Position numbers and translations under genes: made by a program | The notes under the pieces: model-generated | The model's input: only the letters and a program-made list of their open reading frames with translations | What the model was told of the DNA's origin: nothing | The model's database searches: none | DNA from: Hephaestia caeni | GTDB taxonomy: Bacteria > Pseudomonadota > Alphaproteobacteria > Sphingomonadales > Sphingomonadaceae | Assembly: GCF_003550065.1 (NCBI RefSeq) | Contig: NZ_QXDC01000002.1 | Span: forward strand, 1 to 64,000 | DNA length: 64,000 nt | Reading direction: 5' to 3' | Shown here: positions 16,803 to 24,842 of the stretch, piece by piece | Position numbering within the stretch: position 1 is the stretch's first letter | Layout of the letters: every line of letters starts with the position of its first letter

Positions 16803-17824
16803 ACCACAAGATCATCGACTGCCAAGTGCATTGCGCCGCCCCATCGATCGACGCGCTGCTGCCCTACATGAAGGCGGGATATGCAGAGCGCGTGATCCGC
16901 ACGGCGTTTCAACTGCCGCCTGCCGAGAGCCACCCGGGCGGGGGGTCGAGCAAGGGCTATGCCTCGCCTGCGGAGGTCGCGGCGTCGCTCGGCGACGAGG
17001 TGAGTGGCGTTGTGCTCGTTCCACACCAGGCGATGTCGACTGCCAATTGGACAGATACGCGGTTGTGCGCCGTCTATGTCGCCGCGCTCAACGCCTACAT
17101 GGTCGATCATTGGCTCGCCGAGGATGACCGGTTTCATCTGGCGATCGCGGTCTCGCCGCACGAGGCCGAACTCGCCGCCGCGGAGATCGAGCGCCATGCC
17201 GGTAACCCGCGCGTTGTTGCGGCCACTATGCCGATGCTCGCACCGCATCTCGGCTCGCCATTCTATCGACCCATCATCGAAGCAGCCGCGCGCCACAACC
17301 TGACGCTGATCGTTCACCCCGGCGGGAAAGAGGGCACGATCCTGGGCGCGCCCGCGCTCGGCGCGATCGGGCCCCGTTATCACGGTGAATATGAATGCCT
17401 GATCTGGCACGTCGCCGCGGTGAACATCTCCAGCATCATCTATGACGGGGTGTTCGTCGAGTTCCCGGATCTGAAAATCGCCTTTGCCGACTTCGGGATG
17501 GATTGGGTCGGGCCGACCATGTGGCGGCTCGATGCTGAATGGCGTGCGCTGCGCATCGATATCCCCTGGGTGGTCGAACCGCCCTCCACCTATCTGGGGC
17601 GCAACGTCCGTATCATCGTCGGCGACGCCGAGGGCATTCCGCAGGACGCGCTGGCGAAACTCGTGAGCCTGGCGCCAGCGACCAGCCTGTTGTTCGGCAG
17701 CAATTCACCGTTCGCCAAGGACAGGAAATGGCTCGATACGCTGCCGACCGAGGTGCGTGAGCAGCTATGCTGGCGCAATGCGGCGGATACGTTCCGCTCG
17801 GGTATCGCGGCGCTGGCTGCATGA
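16799..17824 (+). CDS. amidohydrolase 2 family protein with altered metal site
   Basis: This 341-residue protein has the same fold as the product of the gene two places upstream. It keeps an N-terminal IDCQVHCAAP segment, the barrel segment LIVHPGGKEG, and ADFGMDWVGPTMWRLDAEWR (compare AEFGFSWVGPLMWRMDNAWR upstream). At the C-terminal metal position it reads FGSNSPFAKD near residue 302, with Asn where the partner has Asp in SSDYPHWD. Metal binding may be weakened or lost. The gene starts inside the Rieske gene's end (ATGA, 16799-16802) and ends inside the start of the CoA-transferase A gene. Such tight coupling suggests that these products assemble or act together. Confidence 0.87.
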   Translation: MNHKIIDCQVHCAAPSIDALLPYMKAGYAERVIRTAFQLPPAESHPGGGSSKGYASPAEVAASLGDEVSGVVLVPHQAMSTANWTDTRLCAVYVAALNAYMVDHWLAEDDRFHLAIAVSPHEAELAAAEIERHAGNPRVVAATMPMLAPHLGSPFYRPIIEAAARHNLTLIVHPGGKEGTILGAPALGAIGPRYHGEYECLIWHVAAVNISSIIYDGVFVEFPDLKIAFADFGMDWVGPTMWRLDAEWRALRIDIPWVVEPPSTYLGRNVRIIVGDAEGIPQDALAKLVSLAPATSLLFGSNSPFAKDRKWLDTLPTEVREQLCWRNAADTFRSGIAALAA

Positions 17825-18528
17825 CGGTGTCGGCGGGTGCGACAGATCTGCCCCCGTCGATCGGGCGCGCGCGGTTTTGCACTGACATCGGCGAGGCGCT
17901 CGCCGGCGTTCGTGACGCGATGAGCGTGATGATCGGCGGCTTCGGCGCCGTCGGTCAGCCCGACGCCCTGATCGAGGGGCTGATCGACACTGGCGTCACG
18001 GACCTGACGATTATCGCCAACAACGCCGGGGCGGGGCGGATCGGCCTCGCACGGCTGCTGGAACTGGGTCGGGTGCGGCGCGTGATTTGCAGCTATCCGC
18101 GTAGCCCCGGCTCGGTCGTGTTCGAAGAATTGTACGAAGCCGGCAACATCGAACTGGAGATCGTTCCCCAGGGCACGCTGAGCGAACGGATGCGCGCTGC
18201 GGGTGCGGGGATTCCCGCGTTCTTTACGCCGACCGCCGCAGGCACGTCGATCGCCGAAGGGAAGGAAGTGCGTCGGTTCAACGGACGCGAGTGCATTCTG
18301 GAAACCGCGCTGCACGCGGATCTGGCGTTGATCGAGGCGTGGCACGCCGATGCGGCTGGCAATCTCACCTATCGCGCTTCCGGGCGCAACTTCAATCCCG
18401 TCATGGCGACGGCGGCCGAGTTGGTCGTCGCCCAGGTGCATCATGTCGAACGCAACGGGTTCCTCAATCCGGAGGCGGTGGTGACGCCGGGCCTGTTCGT
18501 GGATCGTATCATCGAGATCGGAGCCTGA
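17821..18528 (+). CDS. CoA-transferase subunit A (3-oxoacid/3-oxoadipate type)
   Basis: This 235-residue protein is the A chain of a two-subunit class I CoA-transferase. It carries the CoA-binding segment SVMIGGFGAVGQPDALIEGL near residue 36, TIIANNAGAG, and GRECILETALHADLALIEAW. Such enzymes move CoA from succinyl-CoA or acetyl-CoA to a 3-oxoacid. I start it at the ATG at 17821, which overlaps the amidohydrolase stop (ATGA). The B chain follows after 2 bp. Its place after the amidohydrolase-Rieske genes suggests that it activates the acid these release. Confidence 0.92.
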   Translation: MTVSAGATDLPPSIGRARFCTDIGEALAGVRDAMSVMIGGFGAVGQPDALIEGLIDTGVTDLTIIANNAGAGRIGLARLLELGRVRRVICSYPRSPGSVVFEELYEAGNIELEIVPQGTLSERMRAAGAGIPAFFTPTAAGTSIAEGKEVRRFNGRECILETALHADLALIEAWHADAAGNLTYRASGRNFNPVMATAAELVVAQVHHVERNGFLNPEAVVTPGLFVDRIIEIGA

Positions 18529-18530
18529 CG

Positions 18531-19217
18531 ATGGCGACTACAGGTTCTGGGGCGGCCGCTCCGGCGTCGCATGCGACAAGCATCGGCTGGACGCGCGCCG
18601 ACATGGCGCGGCGCGTCGCGCGGGACATCGGACGCGGCTGGACGGTCAATCTTGGGATCGGTATTCCCACGCTGGTGGCGGATCATCTGCCCGCAGAGCG
18701 ATGCGTGACGCTCCATTCCGAAAACGGCATCCTGGGCGTCGGCCCTAAACCGGAAAGCGATCCCGATCCCTGGATCATCAACGCCGGCAAGGAGGTCGTG
18801 ACGGTCGTGCCTGGCGCGTCCTATATCCATCACGCCGACAGTTTCGCGATCATCCGCGGCGGTCATATCGATCTGAGTGTGATGGGCGCGTTCGAAGTGG
18901 CGAGCAACGGCGACCTGGCGAACTGGGCGACCGATCTGAACCGTGCGCCTGCCGTCGGCGGAGCGATGGACCTAGCGGTGGGCGCCCGAAAGCTCTGGGT
19001 GATGATGGAGCATGTGACGCGGGCGGGCGAACCGCGCCTTGTCGCGGCATGCCGATATCCGCTCACCGCGAGCGCCGTCGTGACTCGGGTCTATACCGAT
19101 CTTGCCACACTGGATGTGACCCCCGACGGGTTCGTCGCGCTGGAAATGGCGCCGGGGCTCAGTCTGGAGGCGCTGCAATCGCGGACGGGCACGCCGGTAC
19201 GGTCGCCGTCCGAATAG
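18531..19217 (+). CDS. CoA-transferase subunit B (3-oxoacid/3-oxoadipate type)
   Basis: This 228-residue B chain has NLGIGIPTLVADHL followed by TLHSENGILGVGP, in which the glutamate of the SENG motif forms the covalent glutamyl-CoA intermediate. GGHIDLSVMGAFEVASNGDL lies in the middle of the chain. It starts 2 bp after the A gene, so the pair is translated together. The family includes succinyl-CoA:3-oxoacid and 3-oxoadipate CoA-transferases; the natural acid here is not evident. It is convergent with the crotonase gene, with 17 bp between stops. Confidence 0.92.
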   Translation: MATTGSGAAAPASHATSIGWTRADMARRVARDIGRGWTVNLGIGIPTLVADHLPAERCVTLHSENGILGVGPKPESDPDPWIINAGKEVVTVVPGASYIHHADSFAIIRGGHIDLSVMGAFEVASNGDLANWATDLNRAPAVGGAMDLAVGARKLWVMMEHVTRAGEPRLVAACRYPLTASAVVTRVYTDLATLDVTPDGFVALEMAPGLSLEALQSRTGTPVRSPSE

Positions 19218-19234
19218 GTGATATCCCGGCTATT

Positions 19235-20023
19235 CTATTTTTGCCGGGGGGCGGCGAGCATTGCCGCAACAGCATTGTGGTGATCTGCCGTATGATGGGC
19301 AAGCGCTTGATAGGCGGCGGACAACTCGAGCAGGGGGCCCAGCTTCATGTCCTGCCCCTCTCGCAGCAGGCGCTTGGCGAGCCGCGTGGCATGCCCCGGA
19401 TTGGCGGCGATGCGCCGGGCGAGCGCGCGGGCTTCGGCAAGCAACTCATCTTCCGGCACGATGGTGCTGGTCAGGCCGTATTCGAGCGCTTTCTCCGCAT
19501 CGATCGGATCCCCGGTCAGGGTCATGATCGAGGCGCGCGCCATGCCGATGACCCGCGGCAACAGCCATGCACCACCGTCGCCTGGAACGAGGCCGAGCTT
19601 GACGAAGCTTTCGGCAAACATCGCTCTGGGCGAACAGATACGGATATCACACATGCAGGCGAGGTCGAGGCCCGCACCGACCGCAGGGCCGTTCACTGCC
19701 GCGATTATCGGCACCTCGAGTTCGTACAAAGCGACCGGGATGCGTTGAATCCCTTCGCGATAGTTGTTGCGGATCTCGAATGGCGTCCCGGCGAACATGC
19801 CTTCGCGGGCGGCCATGTCCTTGATGTTGCCGCCGGCGCAGAAGGCCCGGCCCGCGCCTGTCAGCACGACCACCTTGATTGTCGGATCGCGCGCCACGTC
19901 CGCGCACATCTGTTCGATCGCAGCGATGTCCGCCCCGGAAGAAATCGCATTGCGTTGTTCGGCGCGATTGAGCGTCGCGATGACAATGTCATCCTCTCGC
20001 TCAATGAGAAGGAAAGGGTCCAT
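19235..20023 (-). CDS. crotonase (enoyl-CoA hydratase/isomerase) family protein without the hydratase glutamates
   Basis: This 262-residue protein has the crotonase fold, with the CoA-binding and oxyanion segments GRAFCAGGNIKDMA near residue 58 and AAVNGPAVGAGLDLACMCDI near 108. Both glutamates used by enoyl-CoA hydratase appear missing: CSPRAMFAESFVKLG puts Pro132 and Phe140 at those positions, and Asp149 follows in VPGDGG. It is more likely an isomerase, hydrolase or C-C lyase than a hydratase. I start at the ATG at 20023, which GGAGG precedes; a GTG at 20038 is possible. It is divergent from the LysR gene. Confidence 0.87.
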   Translation of the reverse strand: MDPFLLIEREDDIVIATLNRAEQRNAISSGADIAAIEQMCADVARDPTIKVVVLTGAGRAFCAGGNIKDMAAREGMFAGTPFEIRNNYREGIQRIPVALYELEVPIIAAVNGPAVGAGLDLACMCDIRICSPRAMFAESFVKLGLVPGDGGAWLLPRVIGMARASIMTLTGDPIDAEKALEYGLTSTIVPEDELLAEARALARRIAANPGHATRLAKRLLREGQDMKLGPLLELSAAYQALAHHTADHHNAVAAMLAAPRQK

Positions 20024-20088
20024 CATCGCCTCCGTCACGGCCGTTGTCGCTCATGCTTACGGACCCTAGGCACGATCGCCGACCGGAA

Positions 20089-20098
20089 CCAATATTAA
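20089..20098. promoter_or_regulatory. CCAATATTAA element between crotonase and LysR genes
   Basis: This A/T-rich near-palindrome lies in the 105-bp divergent region. It shares the CAATATT core with 10655-10664 and 21017-21026. It may be an operator of the LysR or GntR protein of this island; support is only positional. Confidence 0.3.
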
Positions 20099-20128
20099 CT
20101 GGCGTCATCGCGATATCGGGAGGCTATC

Positions 20129-21016
20129 ATCGAACTGAGGCATTTCCGCTATTTCGTGGCTCTGGCAGAGATTCGAAATTTTCGCCGGGCGGCGGAGCGG
20201 CTCCATATGTCTCAGCCGCCTCTCACAGTCGCGATCCGGAAGCTCGAGCAGGAACTGGGCACCAAGCTGTTCGTCCGCGGCCCACGCGGCGTAACCCTGA
20301 CGCCGGCCGGGCAGGCGGCGCTCAGCTTTGCGCGTGCGACCTTGACGCAGGCGGATAATTTCCGGAGCGCAGTGCTCGAAGGGACAGCGGGGCAGCGCGG
20401 ACGCCTGCGGGTCGGGTTTGTGGGCTCGGCGACCTACGAGCTGATGCCGCGAATCATTCCGGCATTTCGCGAGCATTACCCGCTGATCGACATGACGCTC
20501 GAGGAAGCCACGAGCATCAATATCGCGCGGCGGATCGAGGCCGGCGACCTGGATGTCGGTCTGGTCCGGCTCCCTCTTCAAGAAAGCGTCGCGGTCGTTT
20601 CGCGGCCGGTGGATCGCGACGAACTGTATCTGGCCGTGCCTTCGATGCATCGCTTCGCCGCCAGCGCCAGGATCGAACTCGCGGATGCGCGTGACGAGCC
20701 GTTCATCATGAGCGGGCCGATCAGTGTGCTACGGGGAACCGCTCTTCTCGCGTGCCAGGAGGCGGGGTTCGCGCCCCGGATTTCTCAGGATGCAGAGCAG
20801 ATCAACGCGATACTCAGCCTGGTACGCAGCGGCCTCGGCGTGGCGCTGGTGCCTGGGCGTTCCGCGAGCGCGCTGCCCAAAGGAGTCCGATTGATCGCCC
20901 TCGAACAGAAGGTGGCGGTGTATACGGGGCTTCTGCTGCCCAAAAGCGGCGCCATCCTTGCCGCTGAGAACTTCGCGTCGATTGCTGATATCGAGTGGAT
21001 ATCACAGCGGGGCTAA
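20129..21016 (+). CDS. LysR-family transcriptional regulator, apparent ATC start
   Basis: This 295-residue regulator has the LysR N-terminal winged helix (NFRRAAERLHMSQPPLTVAI, then RKLEQELGTKLF) and a C-terminal periplasmic-binding-like effector domain. Family members normally begin with Met-Glu-Leu-Arg-His at the position where this frame reads Ile-Glu-Leu-Arg-His (20129), and GGGAGG lies 6 bases before that codon. The next conventional start, GTG at 20156, would remove the first helix of the DNA-binding domain. I therefore place the start at the ATC. Either a rare initiator or a point change is involved. It is divergent from the crotonase gene and precedes two acyl-CoA dehydrogenase genes that it may control. 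Confidence 0.85.
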   Translation: MELRHFRYFVALAEIRNFRRAAERLHMSQPPLTVAIRKLEQELGTKLFVRGPRGVTLTPAGQAALSFARATLTQADNFRSAVLEGTAGQRGRLRVGFVGSATYELMPRIIPAFREHYPLIDMTLEEATSINIARRIEAGDLDVGLVRLPLQESVAVVSRPVDRDELYLAVPSMHRFAASARIELADARDEPFIMSGPISVLRGTALLACQEAGFAPRISQDAEQINAILSLVRSGLGVALVPGRSASALPKGVRLIALEQKVAVYTGLLLPKSGAILAAENFASIADIEWISQRG

Positions 21017-21026
21017 TCAATATTGG
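21017..21026. promoter_or_regulatory. TCAATATTGG element upstream of the acyl-CoA dehydrogenase pair
   Basis: The 53 bp between the LysR stop and the next gene contain CTAATCAATATTGG, directly after the stop codon. CTAATCAATA also occurs at 15069-15078, and the CAATATT core at 10656 and 20090. It is a plausible operator for the dehydrogenase pair. Confidence 0.35.
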
Positions 21027-21069
21027 ACGGCAAATCAAACGGCGCGCACTGCGTGCAGCCAGGTTCTGA

Positions 21070-22242
21070 GTGAAAGCGAAGGCGCAAATCGTGTTCGATA
21101 CGTTGGAACTGTCGACGCTTCCCGCGGAAGACGAGTCTCTGCGCGCACCGTTGCGTGCGCTGATTGCCGAAACGGTCGTCGGTCTGGCTCCCGATCGTCG
21201 TGCGCGTTCATGGCAGGGATTTGATGCTGCATTTAGTCGCAAGCTCGGCGCCAATGGCTATCTCGGCCTTACGATCCCGCCACGATATGGGGGAGGCGGA
21301 CGTAGCCCCTTCGCGCGCTTCGTCGTCGTCGAGGAACTGCTCGCGGCGGGGGCTCCGGTCGCGGCGCATTGGATCGCGGATCGGCAGAGCGCACCATTGA
21401 TCCTGCGATTTGGCACGGAGGCACAGCGCGAGACGTTTCTGCCGGCGATCTGCAACGGCGAGGCGCTGTTCTGCATTGGCATGAGCGAGCCGGGCTCCGG
21501 ATCGGACCTTGCGAGCGTCCGTACTCGAGCCGAGCGTGAGGGCGAGGGCTGGCGCGTCAACGGACAGAAAATCTGGACCACCAACGCGTTGCACAGCGAT
21601 TATATGATCGCGCTTGTCAGGACATCGGGCACGCCCGCCGATCGCAGCGCTGGGCTCTCACAGTTCATCATCGATCTGAACGCGCGGGGCGTGACGATAC
21701 GGCCGATCGCGGACCTGACCGGCGACCAGCATTTCGCCGAGGTTTTCTTCGACGACGTCTTGTTGGGATCGGATGCACTGGTGGGCGAGGAAGGCCAAGG
21801 ATGGGCGCAGGTGAACGCCGAACTGGCGTTCGAGCGGAGCGGGCCTGAACGCATCTATTCGAGCATAGTGCTCCTCGACACCTGGCTGGCCCATCTTGGC
21901 GCGGTGGGCCGCAATGACGAGGCGACGGCGGGTCTTGCGGGGTCGCTGCTGGCCCGGTTCATGGCGCTTCGCGAATTTTCGATCGCGGTGACCGCCAGAC
22001 TCGTGGCCGGGGAGACCCCGCTGGTCGAGGCGGCGCTCATCAAGGATCTCGGCACGAGCTTCGAACAGGATGTGCCGGCACTGATCGGTGACGATCTGGC
22101 GGGTCACCCAGACGAGGCGCTGTCGGCCGATCTCTACCGCACGCTGCTCTATACGACGCATGTCGCCCCTAGCTTCTCGCTACGAGGGGGGACGCGGGAA
22201 ATCCTGCGCGGCATTATCGCCCGCGGGCTCGGGATACGGTGA
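21070..22242 (+). CDS. acyl-CoA dehydrogenase, large member of an adjacent pair
   Basis: This 390-residue FAD-dependent dehydrogenase carries FCIGMSEPGSGSDLASVRTR near residue 135, WRVNGQKIWTTNALHSDYMI near 162, and the C-terminal SLRGGTREILRGIIARGLG. Start is a GTG at 21070 with a weak ribosome binding site. Its stop overlaps the GTG of the next, shorter acyl-CoA dehydrogenase gene (22239-22242). In steroid side-chain degradation such neighbouring pairs form alpha2beta2 enzymes in which one chain supplies most catalytic residues. By analogy this could be the main subunit, acting on a bulky or branched acyl-CoA. Confidence 0.9.
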   Translation: MKAKAQIVFDTLELSTLPAEDESLRAPLRALIAETVVGLAPDRRARSWQGFDAAFSRKLGANGYLGLTIPPRYGGGGRSPFARFVVVEELLAAGAPVAAHWIADRQSAPLILRFGTEAQRETFLPAICNGEALFCIGMSEPGSGSDLASVRTRAEREGEGWRVNGQKIWTTNALHSDYMIALVRTSGTPADRSAGLSQFIIDLNARGVTIRPIADLTGDQHFAEVFFDDVLLGSDALVGEEGQGWAQVNAELAFERSGPERIYSSIVLLDTWLAHLGAVGRNDEATAGLAGSLLARFMALREFSIAVTARLVAGETPLVEAALIKDLGTSFEQDVPALIGDDLAGHPDEALSADLYRTLLYTTHVAPSFSLRGGTREILRGIIARGLGIR

Positions 22243-23162
22243 GCGCCATGCGGGAATTGATCGATCCCTTCAAACGGCTGCTGGACGAACATTGTCCACC
22301 CGTCATGGTGCGTGAGATCGAGCGTGGGGCCGACTGGCGCCCTGCCTGGTCGGCAATCGCGGAATCGGGTTTTCTCGACGCGCTGGTGCCCGAGGAGATG
22401 AGCGGGTTCGGCCTGTCGCTGACGGACGTGGCCCCATTGATCGAGGCAGTTGGCGCGAGCGCCATGCCATTGCCGGTCGCTGATACAATGATCGCCCGAG
22501 CCCTGCTTGCGCGAGCAGGCCAGACGGTGCCCGATGGACCGGTCGTGCTCTCCACAGGCAGCTTTCCAACGCTGTTTGCCGTCGTTGCGGACCATTTTTT
22601 GACCGGGGATCCCGGCAACCTCCAGCTCATTCCGATGACTGAAGCCGCGTCCGCCATCCCCGGCACGCTCGACCGGATGCTCGCCTGCCCCAATACCGGC
22701 TTGCGGGGAATTGCCGCGACACTTCGGTCGCAGTTGATCGCCGGTGCTGTCAGTCGCGTGCTCGATCTCTCGATCGCCTACGCCAATGATCGCCAGCAAT
22801 TCGGCAAGCCGATCGGCCGGCAACAGGCCGTGCAGCAGCAACTGGCAGTATTGGCAGAACTGGCCGTCTCCGCGCGCATTTGTGCCGCCATTGGGATGCG
22901 GGCCGGGCTGGCGCCGTCGCTTCGCGCCGCGGCGACTGCCAAGATCGGAACGGGCATAGCGGCGGAACGCGTCGCCTCGATCGCGCATGCCATTCACGGC
23001 GCGATCGGCATAAGTGAGGAATTCGACCTCCAGCTTCTTACCAGGCGCCTGTACGCATGGCGGCTCGCCGATGGTTCGGAGGGATATTGGGCGGGTCAAT
23101 TGGGCAAGCTCGTGCTGGATGACCGGCCGGTCAGTGCGCTGTCATTTGCCTTGGCAGAGTAG
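22239..23162 (+). CDS. acyl-CoA dehydrogenase, short partner subunit
   Basis: This 307-residue protein has the acyl-CoA dehydrogenase fold but is about 80 residues shorter than usual. It keeps the C-terminal helical domain with DRQQFGKPIGRQQAVQQQLA near residue 185 and IHGAIGISEEFDLQLLTRRL near 250. The middle beta domain is reduced and the SEPGSGSD-type segment is absent. It probably does not bind FAD completely by itself and works with the preceding gene product. The gene overlaps its neighbour by 4 bases; an ATG at 22248 is an alternative start. It is convergent with an MFS gene. Confidence 0.87.
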   Translation: MSAMRELIDPFKRLLDEHCPPVMVREIERGADWRPAWSAIAESGFLDALVPEEMSGFGLSLTDVAPLIEAVGASAMPLPVADTMIARALLARAGQTVPDGPVVLSTGSFPTLFAVVADHFLTGDPGNLQLIPMTEAASAIPGTLDRMLACPNTGLRGIAATLRSQLIAGAVSRVLDLSIAYANDRQQFGKPIGRQQAVQQQLAVLAELAVSARICAAIGMRAGLAPSLRAAATAKIGTGIAAERVASIAHAIHGAIGISEEFDLQLLTRRLYAWRLADGSEGYWAGQLGKLVLDDRPVSALSFALAE

Positions 23163-23225
23163 ATCCTGACCCTAGCTTGCGCCACGACTTCGCGTCCGTC
23201 CATTACGCCGGATCGCGATCCAGCT

Positions 23226-24842
23226 TCACAGGGTCGCTATCGTCGAATCCGGTGCATGCCGTCGCACCTGCTGCTCCGTCCGCAGCTCAACAAACCGGCG
23301 TATTGTCGGGATTCTGCCATCAATCCAAAGGCGACGAAGGGCGTCGGTATTATCACCATCCGCCCAGGTGCGTCGCCGATTGTGACGCACATAATCGAGC
23401 CAAGTCGCGAAATCGAAGCGTTCAACCCACAACGTCGATTCCGCGAGGTCATGCCATAATGTCCAGTTGCGTGCACCGTCTCTGATGCGGATTCGGCGAC
23501 GTTCGCTCATGACGTTCAGGAATGCCGGAACGTCGGCGTCCGCAATCTGATGCTCGACCGCGATCACGATCGGTCCACTTCGGGTCGCGAGCGGATGGGC
23601 CATCTCCGGCTCGATCCAGGTGTTCTGCGGATCGAGGTTGAGCTGGCCGACCTCCGGTATCGGGAATAGCAATCCAGCCACGATACTCAGCAGCAGCGCG
23701 CCCGCGGCGCACAGAAGCGCGACCGTGATGTTATGCGCGCTCGCGATCGCCCCGAACAGCGAGCTGCCGGCCGCCACGCCCCCGAACGTCGCCATCTGGA
23801 ACAGAGCCACGGCCCGTGCCGCGACCCAGCGCGGCGCGGCGAGTTGCACGCTGGCGTTGAATGTCGAAAGTGCGAGCACCCAGCCGCCGCCCGCAAGGAC
23901 GAGTGCGGGCAGCACGAGCGTAAGCGTTCCGACTGCGGTCGCAGCGGCCCCACTGGCCACTGTGACGGCGCTCCACTGGATTATCCGCTCAGTCGAGAAC
24001 TGCTGTCCTATCCGGTGCGCGGAAACCGCACCGCATACTCCGCCCACCCCGAACATACCGAACAAGAGTCCGTACATCAGCGGTCCCCCGCCAATCAGGT
24101 CCCGGGCGACGACAGGCATCAGCGCGGCGATCGCGGTCGCCGCCACGCTGTACAGCGCGGTACGCGCCAGGATGATCCTGATCGGGGGGGACATCCAAGC
24201 GTAGCGGATGCCTGCTCCCATTGCGAAGAGCAGGCGCTCGCGCGGCAGCTTGTGCGGCAGGGGCGCAACGCGCCACCGCTTTAATACGACGATCAGACCG
24301 ATGTAGCTGGCGGCATTCGTAGTAAACGCGGCGGCCGCCCCGGCCATCGCGATGAGGAGCCCGCCGATCGCCGGCCCGGTGCTGCGAGCGATGTTGAAGC
24401 TCATGCTGTTGACGGCGACCGCGCTGCGCAGAACCTCACGCGGGAGAGCGTCACCGACGAAAGCGTGCCAAGCAGGCGCGTTAACAGCGGTGCCGCAGCC
24501 GATCAGGAAGGTGCACGCCAGCAACAGCAAAGGGGTCACCCATCCCAGCCAGGCAGCAATCGCGAGAAGCGCGGAGACCGATAGCATGAATACCTGCGCG
24601 GCCAGGAGCACACGGCGGCGATCGAGATTGTCGGCGACGGCTCCGGCCCACAGCGAGAGAAGCATTACCGGCAGGCTTGCCGACGTCTGCACGAGCGCGA
24701 CCATCTGGGCCGATGCGCCCAAGCTCACCATCATCCATGACGCGCCGACCAGTTGGATCAATCCGCCGATGTTGGAACACAGCGTCGCGATCCACGCGGC
24801 GCGGAACCGCGGGTGCGCGAAGGGGGACTGGGCGACGATCAC
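23226..24842 (-). CDS. MFS transporter of the EntS-like (MFS_3) type with C-terminal extra domain
   Basis: This 538-residue protein has about twelve hydrophobic segments over its first 400 residues, beginning with FRAAWIATLCSNIGGLIQLV and including the loop AGAVADNLDRRRVLL. After the last membrane segment comes a soluble domain of about 130 residues (VIAVEHQIADADVPAFLNVM to VRRHAPDS), as in the MFS_3 family often called transmembrane secretion effector. Members export enterobactin and other small molecules. The GTG at 24842 is the only reasonable start. It may export a toxic intermediate of the island; that is a guess from position. It is divergent from the MmgE/PrpD gene. Confidence 0.87.
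   Translation of the reverse strand: MIVAQSPFAHPRFRAAWIATLCSNIGGLIQLVGASWMMVSLGASAQMVALVQTSASLPVMLLSLWAGAVADNLDRRRVLLAAQVFMLSVSALLAIAAWLGWVTPLLLLACTFLIGCGTAVNAPAWHAFVGDALPREVLRSAVAVNSMSFNIARSTGPAIGGLLIAMAGAAAAFTTNAASYIGLIVVLKRWRVAPLPHKLPRERLLFAMGAGIRYAWMSPPIRIILARTALYSVAATAIAALMPVVARDLIGGGPLMYGLLFGMFGVGGVCGAVSAHRIGQQFSTERIIQWSAVTVASGAAATAVGTLTLVLPALVLAGGGWVLALSTFNASVQLAAPRWVAARAVALFQMATFGGVAAGSSLFGAIASAHNITVALLCAAGALLLSIVAGLLFPIPEVGQLNLDPQNTWIEPEMAHPLATRSGPIVIAVEHQIADADVPAFLNVMSERRRIRIRDGARNWTLWHDLAESTLWVERFDFATWLDYVRHNRRRTWADGDNTDALRRLWIDGRIPTIRRFVELRTEQQVRRHAPDSTIATL

Noticed and set aside
23210..23221. Palindrome GGATCGCGATCC between convergent genes
   Set aside because: It is a GC-rich self-complementary stretch with no loop or T-run; it could occur by chance and I see no role.
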